Source of the DNA: Agapanthus africanus
Taxonomy: Eukaryota; Streptophyta; Magnoliopsida; Asparagales; Amaryllidaceae
Length of the DNA stretch: 64,000 bases
Direction of reading: 5' to 3'
NCBI GenBank assembly: GCA_030015575.1
Contig: CM057340.1
Span: 756,345,632 to 756,409,631 of the forward strand
Below the pieces are notes generated by a model that worked only from the letters and a program-made list of their open reading frames with translations, did not search any database and was not told where the DNA came from. Below are positions 1 through 12,101 of the stretch, in pieces. Positions within the stretch are counted from its first letter, which is position 1; each line of letters opens with the position of its first letter. The position numbers and the translations under genes are program-made.

Positions 1-350
1 ATAAATATCAAATTAGTAAGGTATTTTTTTGAGTTCTTAGGGTTTTTTCCCTGCAATTTTTTTTGAAGCAATTTCTCTCACCAATTCTTTTAGCAATCTT
101 CTTTTTTAACTATTTATAACAATTTTTCCAACATTTTTAAAAAACTTTTTTCAGTATTTTCCTTGTAGCTTATCTAACAATTTAGTTATTTATCTTTTCT
201 ATCCATGTTAATTGAACACATTGTTGACAATCGATTATTTATCTTGTGCTTGACGATGTTAATTGAACCTATTGTTGACAATCGGTTATTTATCTTGCTT
301 AAGATAATTTGATTTTATAACTTTCAAATATTTTGTTATATCTATATATG
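1..350. other. AT-rich spacer, nothing recognised
   Basis: AT-rich sequence with short T runs. Two similar segments near 205-240 and 255-295 share an AATTGAAC..ATTGTTGACAATCG core. No coding signal was seen. Confidence 0.5.
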
Positions 351-947
351 ACTTACGTTTATGAGTTCATAATTGCATGTGCATTGGGTGCTTATGTTAA
401 ATAACATTGTTATGTTTGATGATGATGTATGAACTATGAAAATTGTTGTGTAGTAGAATTGCTATTTAAATTATTTTTCTATATTAAAATTGGAAAATTA
501 GTGTAGCTACGCTTTTCGCATTGTAACTTACACTACACTATTCTTATGAGTGTAACACTTCGCTACACGCTAACGCTTTTTCGAATATTGATTGACAGAC
601 AAACGTCATAGGAGAGATACTTTCATGACGGTGGTGAAAAGTCAACCCTACATAATTATTTCCGACGATCGGCACTGTTCATCTTCATGAGCCATCTTTA
701 TAACGTAAAACATATACACGCGCGCGCGCACACGCACCCAAATTTATGTCATTTTAATACCGTTTTTTCCTACTCTAATGAGGTAAGATGTTTTATTATC
801 AGAAAAACATAGATCCATGGGTAAATAGTATTAAAATCATAAAAATTATGTACTTAAACTATAGATGATGAAGATCAAGATGGAGGCAAATCATCAAGGA
901 TTTCTTGTTCTGGACGAGTAGATGAGAGATTGGCCTTTCTGCTCAAT

Positions 948-2685
948 GTTTGGGGGAACAAATGGAATTGTTCTTATGCTAAGGGTATTTGACATCCCTC
1001 AGTGTGTCGATCAAGAGGACGACAAGATGAAGAGTAATTTTTTTAATGAAACCAACTCATTTATTTTATTTCGATACAGTCCATCAGTTTGACTTACAAA
1101 GTTGTTTTCTATGTTGCATATAAGATGATTTGGAGCCTTGGCATGCGGACAATTTTTAGTTTCTAGACCTCAGGGAAAATCGGGGGGAGGTATGATTGCA
1201 TACTTACTGATTTCTGCAAAAGTAAAATGCAGAAATGCTGGAGATTTGAATCTAATGTATATCCGGACATAGTTGAAGATGTGTAGCTGTATGGTTATAA
1301 TTTGATTTGGACAACTATAATTCAAACACTCAGATGTCGATTAAATTGCATATTAACCCTTCAAACATAAATTGTTTTATAAATATGGCATATTTTCTTT
1401 CCACTCTAAAGTAGAGCTTACTATTTACCCCTCTCGGTGCATATTGTAAAGTTTGTCCGTATACTCTTTTCTTAACTATCATGTAGTAATAACTAATTTC
1501 AGCAGATTTATTTGGTACCCATATTACTGATTTCTTTATGGAACGGGTCAAACAAAATGGAAAATGGTCATTGTTTTGTCCCAATGAAGCTCCAGGATTA
1601 GTTGATTGCTACAGAGAAGAATTTAAAAGACTACACGGAAAATAAAAGAAACAGGTAAGCTTTTTATCTTATTTTCTATTTTCCCGTCCAGACGTGATTT
1701 TAGATTAGCACTCAATGTTTTCTCCTATGTCCTAAGGCCAAGAAGGTTGTTTAAGCTGAACACCTGTGTTTGAAAGTCTTGTAGGCTCGAATACAAATAT
1801 GAACATGCTTTATAAGGTAAAACTTTTTGAATTTCCAGGCATTAAACGTTTCCAAGCAAATGTATTCCATTTCCTTAACTATCAATTTCATTCTCTCTGT
1901 AGGATTCATGCAATACAAAAAGCAATTAACATCTTGGGACGATAAAGCTATCAAACTAGAGTATTGAAATTATAGAGTTTCTTAGCCCAACTGAAATTGT
2001 TGTATGCAATTCGGCATCCATCGTTTTACATCGGATTATGAAAAAGTAGGTGTGGACTGTGAATCCCTTATTTTCATAATTAAGTAAGAAAACCTATTGC
2101 TGATGTTTTTCTTTCAAATATTTCCAGAGAGTCCTAATAGAATTTCATACCAATTTGATCGGAAGTATCGATTTGAAGAGAAGATTTTTTTTAAATTTTG
2201 ACAAGCTCGTTGAGATTGGTCTTTTTTTCAAAACTTCACTAGTGTTGTTTGTGTTAAATACTTGAACATTTTTTTAGGTATGTTGTTACACTTGTCTTAA
2301 ACAGGTAACGACAATGGTCACTAGAAACTTGAACAAGATAATTCACGTCAGTCACAATCGTATTGAAACTGCAAGGATATCAAACTTGAGGAATAGACCA
2401 TTTGGAATAGGTGTCCAAGGATTGGCAGATACTTTCATCTTTGCTTGACTTGGCTTTTGATTCAGAAGATGTGCTTATCAGTAATTAATTCCTACAGCCG
2501 GTGTTTTTAAATTATCGATAATTATCTAACTGTTATCTAAATTCATCATCTATTTATGCAGGCTCAACAACTGAACAAAAGGATATTCGAGACAATATAC
2601 TATCATGCTTAGAAAGTTTCTTCAAAAATTAATGCAGAAGAAGACATTTATGAAACGTATCAAGTCCTATTAGCAAAGTATGTTT
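948..2685 (+). pseudogene. RNR1: Ribonucleotide reductase large subunit (R1) pseudogene, seven exon remnants
   Basis: Successive plus-strand segments match the middle of class I R1, the subunit that reduces ribonucleoside diphosphates. They are about 948-1034 (TNGIV..MLRVF, then CVDQ), 1126-1189 (LEPWHAD, then FLDLREN), 1502-1653 (FMERVKQNGKWSLFCPNEAPGL), 1733-1832 (KAKKVV, then a decayed MLYK), 1903-2030 (SCNTKSN, LGTIK, LSPTE), 2305-2460 (NLNKII, then [14 protein letters not shown]) and 2562-2685 (QQLNKRIFETIYYHA). Intron-like gaps with GT/AG edges remain, so this derives from genomic DNA rather than a processed copy. Stops interrupt it, for example directly after ADNF near 1157, near 1640, and after YYHA. 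The N- and C-terminal thirds of R1, including the C-terminal redox cysteines, were not seen. It cannot encode an active enzyme. Confidence 0.82.
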
Positions 2686-2689
2686 ACGG

Positions 2690-3283
2690 GCCATTTCTTT
2701 TCTGGTGTATTTACTTTAGTTAACAATCTCATTGCATAGCAGTTTTTATGGCATGTTAATTGATCTTTAGATCAAAATTTAATATTGTATCGCCAATCAT
2801 GTCTACGTTATGAGTTAAAATGTTGGATGTTACATGAGTCTTAACTAATACGCTTGGCATATAAAAATCTGCGATCAACACCACATTAATGCAAAATTTA
2901 TCAGTATGTTATATATACTATTTTAACTCCGAAGGGGCAAGAGAAATCAAGGGATCCAAATTCAACTAACATTGGTTTAAAAATTGTCAGGTATTCCAAC
3001 AGCCTTTGTACAAATTTGACTACAAAATAGGGGATTGTTTTATTCATTTTTGTGTCACAAAAATGAATTAAGTCAGTTATAAACCATAATATGGATAAAT
3101 CAACAGTTTTACTCACGACTGTATTGTTTTAAAGAAAAAACAAAACCGCTACCTTTAAATGATGGCACTAAAACTACAAGAAAACTTCTTTTTGTTCTTC
3201 AGCATATTTCTCTTCTATCCATTAACTCGACAGTATTAGGATAACACTTTGTGTTGGGTATGATCTTTCAGTTTTGCATTTTG
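2690..3283. other. AT-rich spacer within the Helitron-like region
   Basis: No motif or exon was recognised downstream of the last R1 exon remnant. A 71-codon minus-strand open frame at 2901-3116 has no recognisable domain. Confidence 0.4.
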
Positions 3284-3888
3284 TTTGCTATAGAATTTTT
3301 AGGTTTTTTTTATTAATAAGATACATAACATTTTATTAAATTTAGCCTTGATTTGCATCATGCACACTTATTGATATGGAGGTGACTAGGTGAGTTATTC
3401 ACTTCAACCTTTAATATTTTCCCTAACTGATTGAAATTTATCATCATTAATTTCTTTGTACTTTCTGGTATACTTAGTGTTGATGTATATTTCATTACTT
3501 TGATAAAAAAAAATTGTAGAGAAGTGTTTGCTATAGAATTTTTAGGTTTTTTTTATTAATAAGATTCATAAGAACATTTTATTAAATTAAGCCTTGATTT
3601 GCATCATGCACACTTATTGATATGGAGTGACTAGGTGAGTTATTCACTTCAACCTTTAATATTTTCCCTAACTGATTGAAATTTATCATCATTAATTTCT
3701 TTGTGCTTTCTGGTATACTTAGTGTTGATGTATATTTCATTACTTTGATAAAAAAAAATTGTAGAGAAGTGTTTGCTATAGAATTTTTAGGTTTTTTTAG
3801 TAATAAGATTCATTTAATTTCTTTGTGCTTTTTGGTATACTTAGTGTTGATGAATATTTCATTACTTTGATAAAAAAATATAGAGAAG
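3284..3888. repeat. Tandem repeat, about 243-bp unit, roughly 2.5 copies
   Basis: The word TTTGCTATAGAATTTTTAGG recurs at 3284, 3527 and 3772, giving spacings of 243 and 245. Between these points the sequence is nearly identical (for example GCATCATGCACACTTATTGATATGG and ATTTTCCCTAACTG). The third copy has a large internal deletion and ends near 3888, about 130 bases before the Helitron-like terminus. Confidence 0.85.
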
Positions 3889-4022
3889 TCAAGTTCATAT
3901 TTCAATCATCATGTTATAATATAGACGAACACTTCATTTTGACACCGAACACTTTTTATTTGCACATAAGTATGTGTATTTTTTTAATTGCATAGACATG
4001 CATCGCACGTGCAACATACTAG

Positions 4023-4686
4023 TGATTATCTAAAACCAAAAAAAATCAAGCATATTTAGTTGCGTCACATGAAGTGTCGATTTGAACCATGGATGATCCT
4101 CCAGAGTCGGAGAATTGATTTTGGATCATCAGATTCGCTGTCGTAATGCAATTTGACTAAATCATTGAGAGCATTGCTTTGTTACGCAGAGGAGAGCATT
4201 GCTTTGTTACGCAGAGGCGGCCTATGAGTTAGGCCACCGTAGGGGTCTAGACAACCTACCATCATTTAAAATGATGATTATCAATATTTTAACGTAAATG
4301 TTGGTACATGCCTTCTTAATATCATCAAATTACATTCCTATGCGTATTGCACAGTAAACTCTGATTCTACAAGTGTTGGATTTAATTTCAGAATCACAGC
4401 GATATGGAAGTAGTTAAATACCACAACCGGTGATTTTGAATATAAAGGCTGACTATCAGATCTGCATGATTTCATCTCTATAATGCATATTGTGGCTCCA
4501 AAGTCCAAACCCAGTTTGATTAACCCCTACATCTAAGCAATTGGTTTACATTTCAATATACATCTATAGGGGATTTCCTATCCTGTATAAATCATAGAGT
4601 CCTTTGCAGAAAAAGCTGCCAAAAATATGTATCAATGAAGTATCCTACAATTATTAGTTGAAACAACTACAAAGTGAAATTGATAC
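4023..4686. other. Region 3' of the PAN-like gene; possible last exon and UTR
   Basis: The minus-strand gene must terminate here, but its last exon is not clear. Possible acceptors in phase 0 lead to very short tails: one with a stop at 4578-4580, another starting near 4457 that stays open for about 35 codons. Neither resembles the C-terminal tail I would expect from plant relatives. A 26-bp direct duplication (GAGAGCATTGCTTTGTTACG) occurs at about 4167-4216. Confidence 0.4.
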
Positions 4687-7600
4687 CTGTTTAAGCCAGC
4701 ACTCTTGATGTTTGTGTTGATAAATATCTGGTGAATAGCACCCATACTCCGATGGGCAGTACACCCAAACGTTGCACTTCTTCTCCCCTGCCTTTGCATT
4801 TTTTGCCTGATCCAAACAAGCTTGACAACAATCAGCAGCACTTTCTTTATGATGTGTAAGTCCCCATCTAACAGCAGTACCATCATAATCGGTATGCAGC
4901 TCAGCATGGCATTCTGTGGGCATTGGTGGACCTGGGATTACCTCTTCCTCTTCTGTGGGGGGAAAAAATTCAAACAACAAAAAGTTTGTTAAATGGATTG
5001 AGAAATGCTCTGCCATAAATAATGTTCTTATTGTCTTTACACACTGCACAAAAAACTCCAAGATTATGGCTAGGGTTGAGGGATATATTTTATGCGTTAA
5101 TTGTGTTAATGAACCACTTGAGGGGGTATAAGCGTTATATGGGATAAACTACAAAGGGGTTTTGTGAACTCATGCAAGTTTAGCGCCCTATTTTAGAAGC
5201 TGAAACGCAGGCTTAACAATATTTTGTTCATCTTCTCTTCAAATAAGCACCCATTGGGATTAAAACCCTGGGGCTTTGATACCATCTTAGTGCCCATGTC
5301 CCTAGCACTACACCAACACTCTGAAGTTACAGTGAGATGGAGGGATATATTTTAACCAATGTAGCAATATAGTAGATCATTCACTATAGCAATAGGCACC
5401 GTAGAAAGTTTATTTCTAACTATAAGGTAAAACAATAATGTAATTAAACTATACCAAGTTCCAGTGCATTCTCAGGTTTGTCATCAATTTCCGTGTTATC
5501 GACATTTGCTGGCATCCAAAATCCAATGTCTTCCAATAGCTTGAGCCAATCAAATTGCAAAGCTCTCTTCAGCATTTCTGGAGACAAGCATATTATATAA
5601 TGCGTGAAACATTATTTCATTTGGTTAATAATAAAATAAAATATTAGCTATCTATTAGTATTCGAAAATATAGGAAAATTGAAGTGTACATATAAAAGTG
5701 AACTTACTTGCATCTTGAACAGGGAGATTTAAATCTGACGTCAAATTTGTCAGTTTATTCCTATTAATTTCTTCAAGTTTTTGAACGCGCCACATCTCTA
5801 CTGCTTCTGATCACACAAAGTGCATAAGTTAATTTGGAATATTGCTATGAAAATTACCCAGTGATTTTCAAAGCAAACAGTTTACTTGAAAATTAGTACC
5901 TTTATAGGCCAATGAAAATTACAATCTACATGAAGTAATTGATCCAGTGTCAAGAACTTGATTTTCCCCCCTCTCAGACCTACTTTTGTGCACAAAATTT
6001 CTTATATTCATATTTTGTGCTTTTGGAATAACCATAGTTGCTTCACGCTAAAGGAGTTGCATTTTACTCAGAACACATGAATTATATCCAAACAGGGCAA
6101 CAGTTTCCAAGGGTTGCGTTAATTAACATCGTCGATTATGTGCAGAATTTAAAATGAAACGAAGATGTAGAAGATAACACCGAACTGCAAAATTCTGCAG
6201 GGCCTCACCCTATACAGCTAGAAAGGAAAAACAAAGGGTGCATAACTAACGTCATTGCTCATATATTAGGTACCTTTTGATGATGAAAATCTAGGCTTTC
6301 CATATTGATTTTTTTCTGTGTGTTTAGTGTATACCCATTCACGTGTTTACGTTATAGGGTAAACGAAAAGATTCTAGTGTTTGTACATTAGTGTAGGATA
6401 ATTCCAATTTCTCAAGTGCCTTTTTAGGTAAGGCAATAAGCGTTTAAATCAAAGGTTATGCCCTAACCCTACCCATTTTCACCCCTAGGATAATGGATCT
6501 TAGTATTTCAGTATATGTGGATACGAAATTGGATTTTGATCATAGAATTTGCATTTTCTTGCATCCTTACTTTACTTGCCACAAAGCCCAAAACCAGATT
6601 TCCATCTTAGACACCACACCTAACCCAGATTTTCCTTTTCCTTTGTTTAAGTAGCATAATAGCTGAGTTGGAGGATATACAACTGCAAGAGGTATATATT
6701 TGAGAAACAAACTTGAGAAATATTGAGAAAAATTGACCCAACCACTATTATTCTTCGCATTACAACCAACCTTCTGACACTATGATAGGGTTGAATGGCT
6801 CACCTATATATATACTAGAATATTGTACGTGCAATGCACTTGTATATATATAAGGAGACGTGAACAAAAATAAATGCAAAATGCATGTGTATCATAACAT
6901 ATCTATAATGATAATAATTTGAGGGGCTGTGTGCAAGTTTTCCTCTTCACCACTTTTAAGAAAGAGAGGGAACGTGGGGAGGGAGGGAGGGTGAGAAAGA
7001 GATGAAATGAATAACTTGAGAATGCATCACATGTTAAAGAATTTTTGTCATTTTTTTCAAATTTATTTTGGAAATAAGGATAAGATGTCAACTAATATCT
7101 CTTAGGTTTGAATTATAATGGTAGAGATAACGATGTAAATGAGTTTCAGTGGTAAACAATACCTATGTAGCATGGGTTCGGATACGGATCCAGGATACAA
7201 TACGGATTCGCGGATTCACAATTTCCAAAAACCTAGTATACATGATACGTTTTTATATTGATTTTTAATTAAATAAATATGAATATATATTAAGATTTAC
7301 ATATAAATATATAATAATATGAATAAATAATGGCATTAAGTCTGATATTCAATGCACTTTTAAATTTTTGAGAGCCTTAATTTTCAAAAGAAAGAAGAGG
7401 CGTCGATTCAAGATTGGTGAGACATTTACAAGTTCGAGCAAATCCGAAAGATTTCGAGAGTTTCGGACTCCGATACGCGATCGGGTACGATTCGTGAGGC
7501 ACTTATAAGTATCCGTGCTTCATAGAACGGTACACATGGAAAGGGTTCCACATGGCAATGGATATAGACAAAATATAATGAAGGGTTTCATAATTACACC

Positions 7601-8763
7601 TTTTAACATCATATCATCATGTAATAACTGTTTCCTGATATTCTATAAAAAGTGAACTGACTCCAAAATGGTAAATTATTATAAGTGATAATATGGCAAA
7701 TTATCTAGAAATGCAGAATCATGAGGCGGCAAGCTAGCTGAACGGACATGATAAAAAGTCAAAGTTGATTTGACCCCTACAGATTCAACTCAGTCAGAAA
7801 ATCCCAAAATATCAAAGCAGTTCCATATGCACTCTCCAAGTGCAAACTTTTACATAAGATCTAGTGCTTGTTCAGTCAGTATTCTAAAATATAGCCTTAT
7901 GAAATGCACCATGAAACAAAAACTGCCACCCTAAATACAATGTAAGAGCAGATACAATGGCATATTTTCGTGTTAACTACAATGGAAGAACTTCTAAAGT
8001 GTAATTCTGAATATTTAAACATTTAACCCAATCAAGTTTTTTGTCAAACAATTGTAAGTTAAAGATATAACAGTCAAGGAAATACAACAAACATCCAAAC
8101 AAAGAAACCAACATATAGAACCAAAATAATAAAAAGTTTAAGATTCCAACTAACCTCTATGTTCAGATTCATTCAGCCCTCTCAACCTTCCTAAGATTTC
8201 ATTAGCCATCTCTTGCTTGACGTCATTCGACAACTCCCATCTCCTCTTCTCCCCTTTGAATTCCTTCTTCAATTTCTTTGCCTTTTATCCAAAAAAGGAA
8301 GAAGAAGAAGCTAATTTTACGAATAGGATAATAAAATAAACCAATTAATATTTAAAAAATTGTTTTTTTAATACCAAATTAACAAGTTCCACTGGCTCCG
8401 CAGCTTGCCGAATCCGAATGGCCTCTTCTATTCTTCTAATCTGATCTTCTGTGAACTTAACACCTGCCCAAGATACAAACAAATCCTCAAAAAATCATCA
8501 GAAATGGCAAATGGGTCCCAAATGCTCAACCCAATTATCCAAAAAACAATAAATTCTTAAAAAACGGAATCGCCAATTAAAAAAGAACCTGAGGAGAAGG
8601 GGGAAGGGTGATTGAAGGAGGCGTAGAGAGAGTTGAAGACGAAGAGAGCAGCGATGAGATTCAGAGAGCAGATGGCGACGGTGATCTTCTTGTAAGAGAA
8701 TCCGACCCCGAAGCGCCTCGATATCGTCCTCCCCCATTCTCCCACCGCAGCGCCCCTTGCCAT
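4687..8763 (-). CDS. Plant membrane protein with cysteine-rich PAN/Apple-like domain (3' end unresolved)
   Basis: Six exons on the minus strand fit in phase: 8589-8763, 8375-8463, 8155-8281, 5708-5806, 5455-5577 and 4687-4952. All have GT donors and AG acceptors, giving 293 codons without a stop. The start is the ATG at 8763. Residues about 26-48 (ITVAICSLNLIAALFVFN) form one hydrophobic segment after a basic N-terminus (RRFGVGFSYKK), suggesting a type II single-pass protein of the secretory pathway. Residues 60-200 are charged and probably helical. Residues about 205-293 hold eight cysteines (ECH, DCCQAC, KKC, VYC, YGC, QEC) with GLTHHKESAADCC and CPSEYGCYSP; this spacing is reminiscent of PAN/Apple modules, but that fold is inference. 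I recall uncharacterised plant proteins of this architecture. The open point is the terminal exon downstream of 4687. Intron 3 (5807-8154) is 2.3 kb and holds transposon remnants. A GA-rich 5' UTR precedes the start. Confidence 0.85.
5000..5454 (-). other. Intron 5 of the PAN-like gene
   Basis: The intron runs from 4953 to 5454 (minus strand), with donor GTATAG next to 5455 and acceptor CCCCACAG next to 4952. No transposon signature was recognised in it. Confidence 0.6.
6815..6860 (-). mobile_element. Helitron-like 3' terminus inside intron 3 (putative)
   Basis: Read on the minus strand, TGCATTGCACGTACAATATT is followed by CTAG then T, at 6839 down to 6815. The GC-rich hairpin-like word close to CTAG parallels the end at 4022. 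The element would extend to higher coordinates, but no matching 5' TC end was found, so its length is unknown. Confidence 0.3.
7164..7524. mobile_element. Small TIR element (MITE-like) in intron 3 of the PAN-like gene
   Basis: The left edge TATGTAGCATGGGTTCGGATAC and the reverse complement of the right edge (TATGAAGCACGGATAC) form imperfect terminal inverted repeats. The interior is AT-rich with subterminal GGATACG / CGATACG words. No clear target duplication was found. The superfamily is unassigned. Confidence 0.5.
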
Positions 8764-8789
8764 TTCCGTGCCCTCATATTGTCATCTTC

Positions 8790-8830
<41 letters not shown>

Positions 8831-8909
8831 CTCTCTGTGTGTGATTCGATGGCGAGTTGACGATGGAGGTGGAGGAGAGTAACCGAGGGTGGTGACGGGA
8901 TCGCAGCAA
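8764..8909 (-). promoter_or_regulatory. 5' UTR with GA/CT microsatellite of the PAN-like gene
   Basis: Directly upstream of the ATG at 8763 lies a perfect (CT)18 run on the plus strand at about 8792-8827, that is (GA)n in the sense of the gene. GA/CT tracts in 5' UTRs and core promoters are frequent in plants. No TATA box was identified. Confidence 0.55.
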
Positions 8910-11681
8910 GGGATTTTGAGTTTGGGAGAGGGTGATGTTTTGCTTTGCTTTACTTTCTTCTGATTACTGAGCAGTAAATGACGATAAAGGACGATGACGG
9001 AGGTGTTCAGGGTGGTGGAGCCCACGTTCGGATTGGGTGCTCTACTTTCCAATGGGTGGGGTAGGGTCTCATAAATGGAAACCCGTTAGCCCGTTAAGGG
9101 CCCATTTATTTGATGAATCTAACCTTACCGTGCCTGGTGTATTTGAAACCTCTCCAGTCGGAAGCTGGCGGCTGGCGGCAACTGAAGACGGAAGATCGGC
9201 GGGCGGGCAGCTGGACTGCTGGTGACGGGCAGCAAGGTTGGACGACGGCGGAGACGTAGAGCCGTGACACATCTTGTGTCTTCTGAGAATATTTCGTGTT
9301 AATATAAGATAGACATCATGAACATGATTCCCATCAAACGGGGCATCTTATTACGACGGTGTTTCGGGAATACTTTTTACCCTAAACAATGATATTTTTT
9401 ATGGAAATTTAGTATCACCGTCTATATTATCTCTTATCTAACTTATTGTATTATTGAAGTATGTGTTTCCTTAATAAATGCACCAGTGTACTCTTTTTTA
9501 TAGTTACTTTGTTTTTGGATTTTTTTGAAGAAATGACAGCGGCATGCAAACTTTTTCTTCTCGCTTGGAGGCTTTGATGATGGAAGGTCGAATATTAGTC
9601 TTTTGGTTACGGTTGCCATATGTGTTCCACAAGACTCGCTGAATAATTTTCAATGATGATGTTTGATAAAGCAAACAAATGAAAGAACAAAAAAATTTAC
9701 CGGATTAGATGTGGTAGATTTTATAGTTGATACCGGAACTTGATATAGACTGTCGTCTCTATGCCGCAAAACTAATACCTATTTCTCAAGCTTGATTCAA
9801 ATCAAAGCTATGCTCATAACAAAAACCAATGATCTAAGATTTTTATGAATTAAAACAAAATTTTGAATTAAACCTCTTATCGGCAATAAAGAGCCTATAT
9901 CGAGATTCTATCCGTTGGTCATATTTATCTCAACCGGCATGAAGCTCGCTTTTATGTGAATTGATTGGGAATTTTAACAAAAGAGTTTCTAATACATTAC
10001 TCAACTTTATGGTTAACATTCATGGTAAATGGAGACGTTTTAGTTAATTTTGAAAGGCTAGTTGATCTCTATATTTTAGCATATTAAAGGTAACAGAAAG
10101 TTTTATTTGCCATAGAAAGATCTATTTTTATATTGTTTTTGTCTCACACAAAACTTCCATGACATAGCATCTACATGTTGGCATAAATAGTCATGCTTGA
10201 AAATTGAAAGATTTCCAAATCCAAAGACTTTAAAGTCCCACCAAATCTTCGCTTCATATTTCCCCTTTCAGCCAGCTTCCTTGTGAATGCTAATCCCATT
10301 CATTATTGTCCCTGTTCAAGTCTCATTTCTTGCTAATCTCATCTTCTCTCCAAAAGAAAAAGATGAAATGGTCTCAGGGCTTACTTGCTACGAAATGCAA
10401 CAAACTATTCTAGCTGGCTTGTTTCTTCTAAATGTTGACTTGGAATTCTACAAATACGCATCACACGAAGGATATTTGAACTCGTATCCAATAGAAATTT
10501 GAGAAGGCTGCAATTCTCTCCATACTATTTTGGTGCTATTATAAAATCCTTGCCTCTAATCATCCATCAAGAAAAATACAAACTACCGGCCCATCCTATT
10601 TTACACAATTCCGACCTTTAGATCAAATTGCAGGGAATAGAGCGGCAAAATAATAGTAGCCACCCCGAATTCATCAAATAGGCGCATAAGTTCCAACTTC
10701 CCAAATTTTTTAATATATTTTTAACTCAAAAATTCACTGCAATACGGGAACAAATGTGAGAAAATTGTGATAGTTTCGAAACAATTCAGGTAAACAACAC
10801 AGACTCTAAAAACTATATCTCAAATTTACAGTAGAGCTTCAATTGCGGATAAGAAATGAAGGTTTTTTCGATTTTTGTTTTCTTTCTAAAGGAGAAAGAA
10901 AACTAGCCTTTTGACCCTCGTGTTTCAAGTATATATACATCCAACCAAGTTTTATACTAATAAAATTTACTACATCCTCATAGCTTATGAAGTACCGAAA
11001 GATTATATACTAGTAAAGATGGCTAGTCATTCTTCATACAAGTTACAGGGGACATTTTTATGTTTCGTGTTTATTAAAACACCATTGTCAAAACGTCAAA
11101 AATGGTTTAATCACGGAATCAAGACGGATTCCTGCAATGTTGGTTACTTAATTAGAATTTGAAATATTTAATAGGTGTTGCCGTGTCGGTGTCTATCCTT
11201 ATGTCTTGATAGCGACTCGAAAGAGAAATAAGATAGGGATTTGTTACATGTCAACCTAACTTGCAAAGGAATTGCCTAGATAAGTATTGTTTAACCAAAC
11301 TTTACTCCAAATTAAGCAACCTAACTATGCCTCATGTATGTCCATTACTATCACCTATTTAATTACTCCATCCACATGATGCACAGACTTGTTTTAATCT
11401 TGGGGGATTAGTTTCGAAAGTTAATTGCTCATAACACCCCTCAACTTCATTAATTACCATCTCCCACCTAGTTTAATACAATCTTACATATATAAGATGT
11501 GCCAAAAGGGGCTGCAGCGTGATCCGGGCGATCAAATTTAATTTCTTTTTAAGTTATGTTGAAACCATGTATCGCTCTTAATGTGACTGCTACGTATGCA
11601 ACACCTCCAAATTAGTGAATGATCTTATCAATCTATAAGAGTCAAAGTCATGTCAAGATAAATTCATGCGGAAGACAGTAA
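8910..11681. other. Intergenic spacer between the PAN-like gene and the PIF/Harbinger MITE
   Basis: A GC-rich patch at about 9020-9280 is probably the promoter-proximal region of the leftward gene. The rest is AT-rich. Open frames such as 10287-10502 and 10911-11162 have no recognisable domain, codon bias or conserved motif and are not called. Confidence 0.5.
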
Positions 11682-12098
11682 GGGACTGTTTGGTTGTAGG
11701 ATTATTTTGGATTTTGATCGGGGAATTTTAGGATTCCATAATTTTGTGTTTGGTTGGGAGATTTGGATTTCTATGATTCCTTTGATTTTTATGGGAGACC
11801 GACCACAAAACATGGATTCTTGAATCCATGATTTTTTTAAGGATTTGACACTATTCATTGTAATTTTAGATGGGACCCGTGTACTTTATTTATTTAATAA
11901 TCGTCTCTCTATCTCTCTCTCTAAAATCGTCAAATCCAATTCCCATTTTCTTTCCACCAACCAAACAAAGATTATAAGGTTATACAAATCCAATACTAGG
12001 ATTCCAAAACCAACCAAACAACAAATTACCAAATCCAGAAATTTTCAACCGTACTATTTTGGAATCCAAATTTCTAAATCCTACAACCAAACAGGCCC
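11682..12098. mobile_element. PIF/Harbinger (Tourist-like) MITE with TAA target duplication
   Basis: A 417-bp element starts GGGACTGTTTGGTTGTAGGA and ends with a matching inverted copy (CCTACAACCAAACAGGCCC). It is flanked by TAA at 11679-11681 and 12099-12101. The GGGxxTGTTTGG terminus and 3-bp TWA target duplication are the hallmarks of Tourist-like MITEs mobilised by PIF/Harbinger transposases. It lies about 0.8 kb upstream of the hydrolase start codon. Confidence 0.88.
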
Positions 12099-12101
12099 TA
12101 A

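Larger units (their letters stand above)
351..4022 (+). mobile_element. Helitron-like element carrying RNR1 gene fragments (putative)
   Basis: The right boundary is the better supported one. At 4001-4022 a GCACGTGC palindrome lies a few bases before a terminal CTAG followed by host T, the arrangement usual for plant Helitron 3' ends (small GC hairpin, then CTRR). A candidate 5' end, TCTATATATG after an A, occurs at 351, but this motif is weak and the true start could be outside the window. The interior holds decayed exons with introns of a ribonucleotide reductase gene and a 243-bp tandem repeat. No Rep/helicase was found, so it would be non-autonomous. Capture of host gene pieces with introns is known for plant Helitrons; that this is such a case is inference. 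Confidence 0.4.

Noticed and set aside
8608..9052. Several overlapping open frames around the CT microsatellite
   Set aside because: They are low-complexity frames through (CT)n/(GA)n. Only the exon at 8589-8763 fits a spliced gene.
10287..11162. Two plus-strand open frames of 71 and 83 codons in the intergenic spacer
   Set aside because: They have no domain, no codon or splice signal, and lie in AT-rich DNA.
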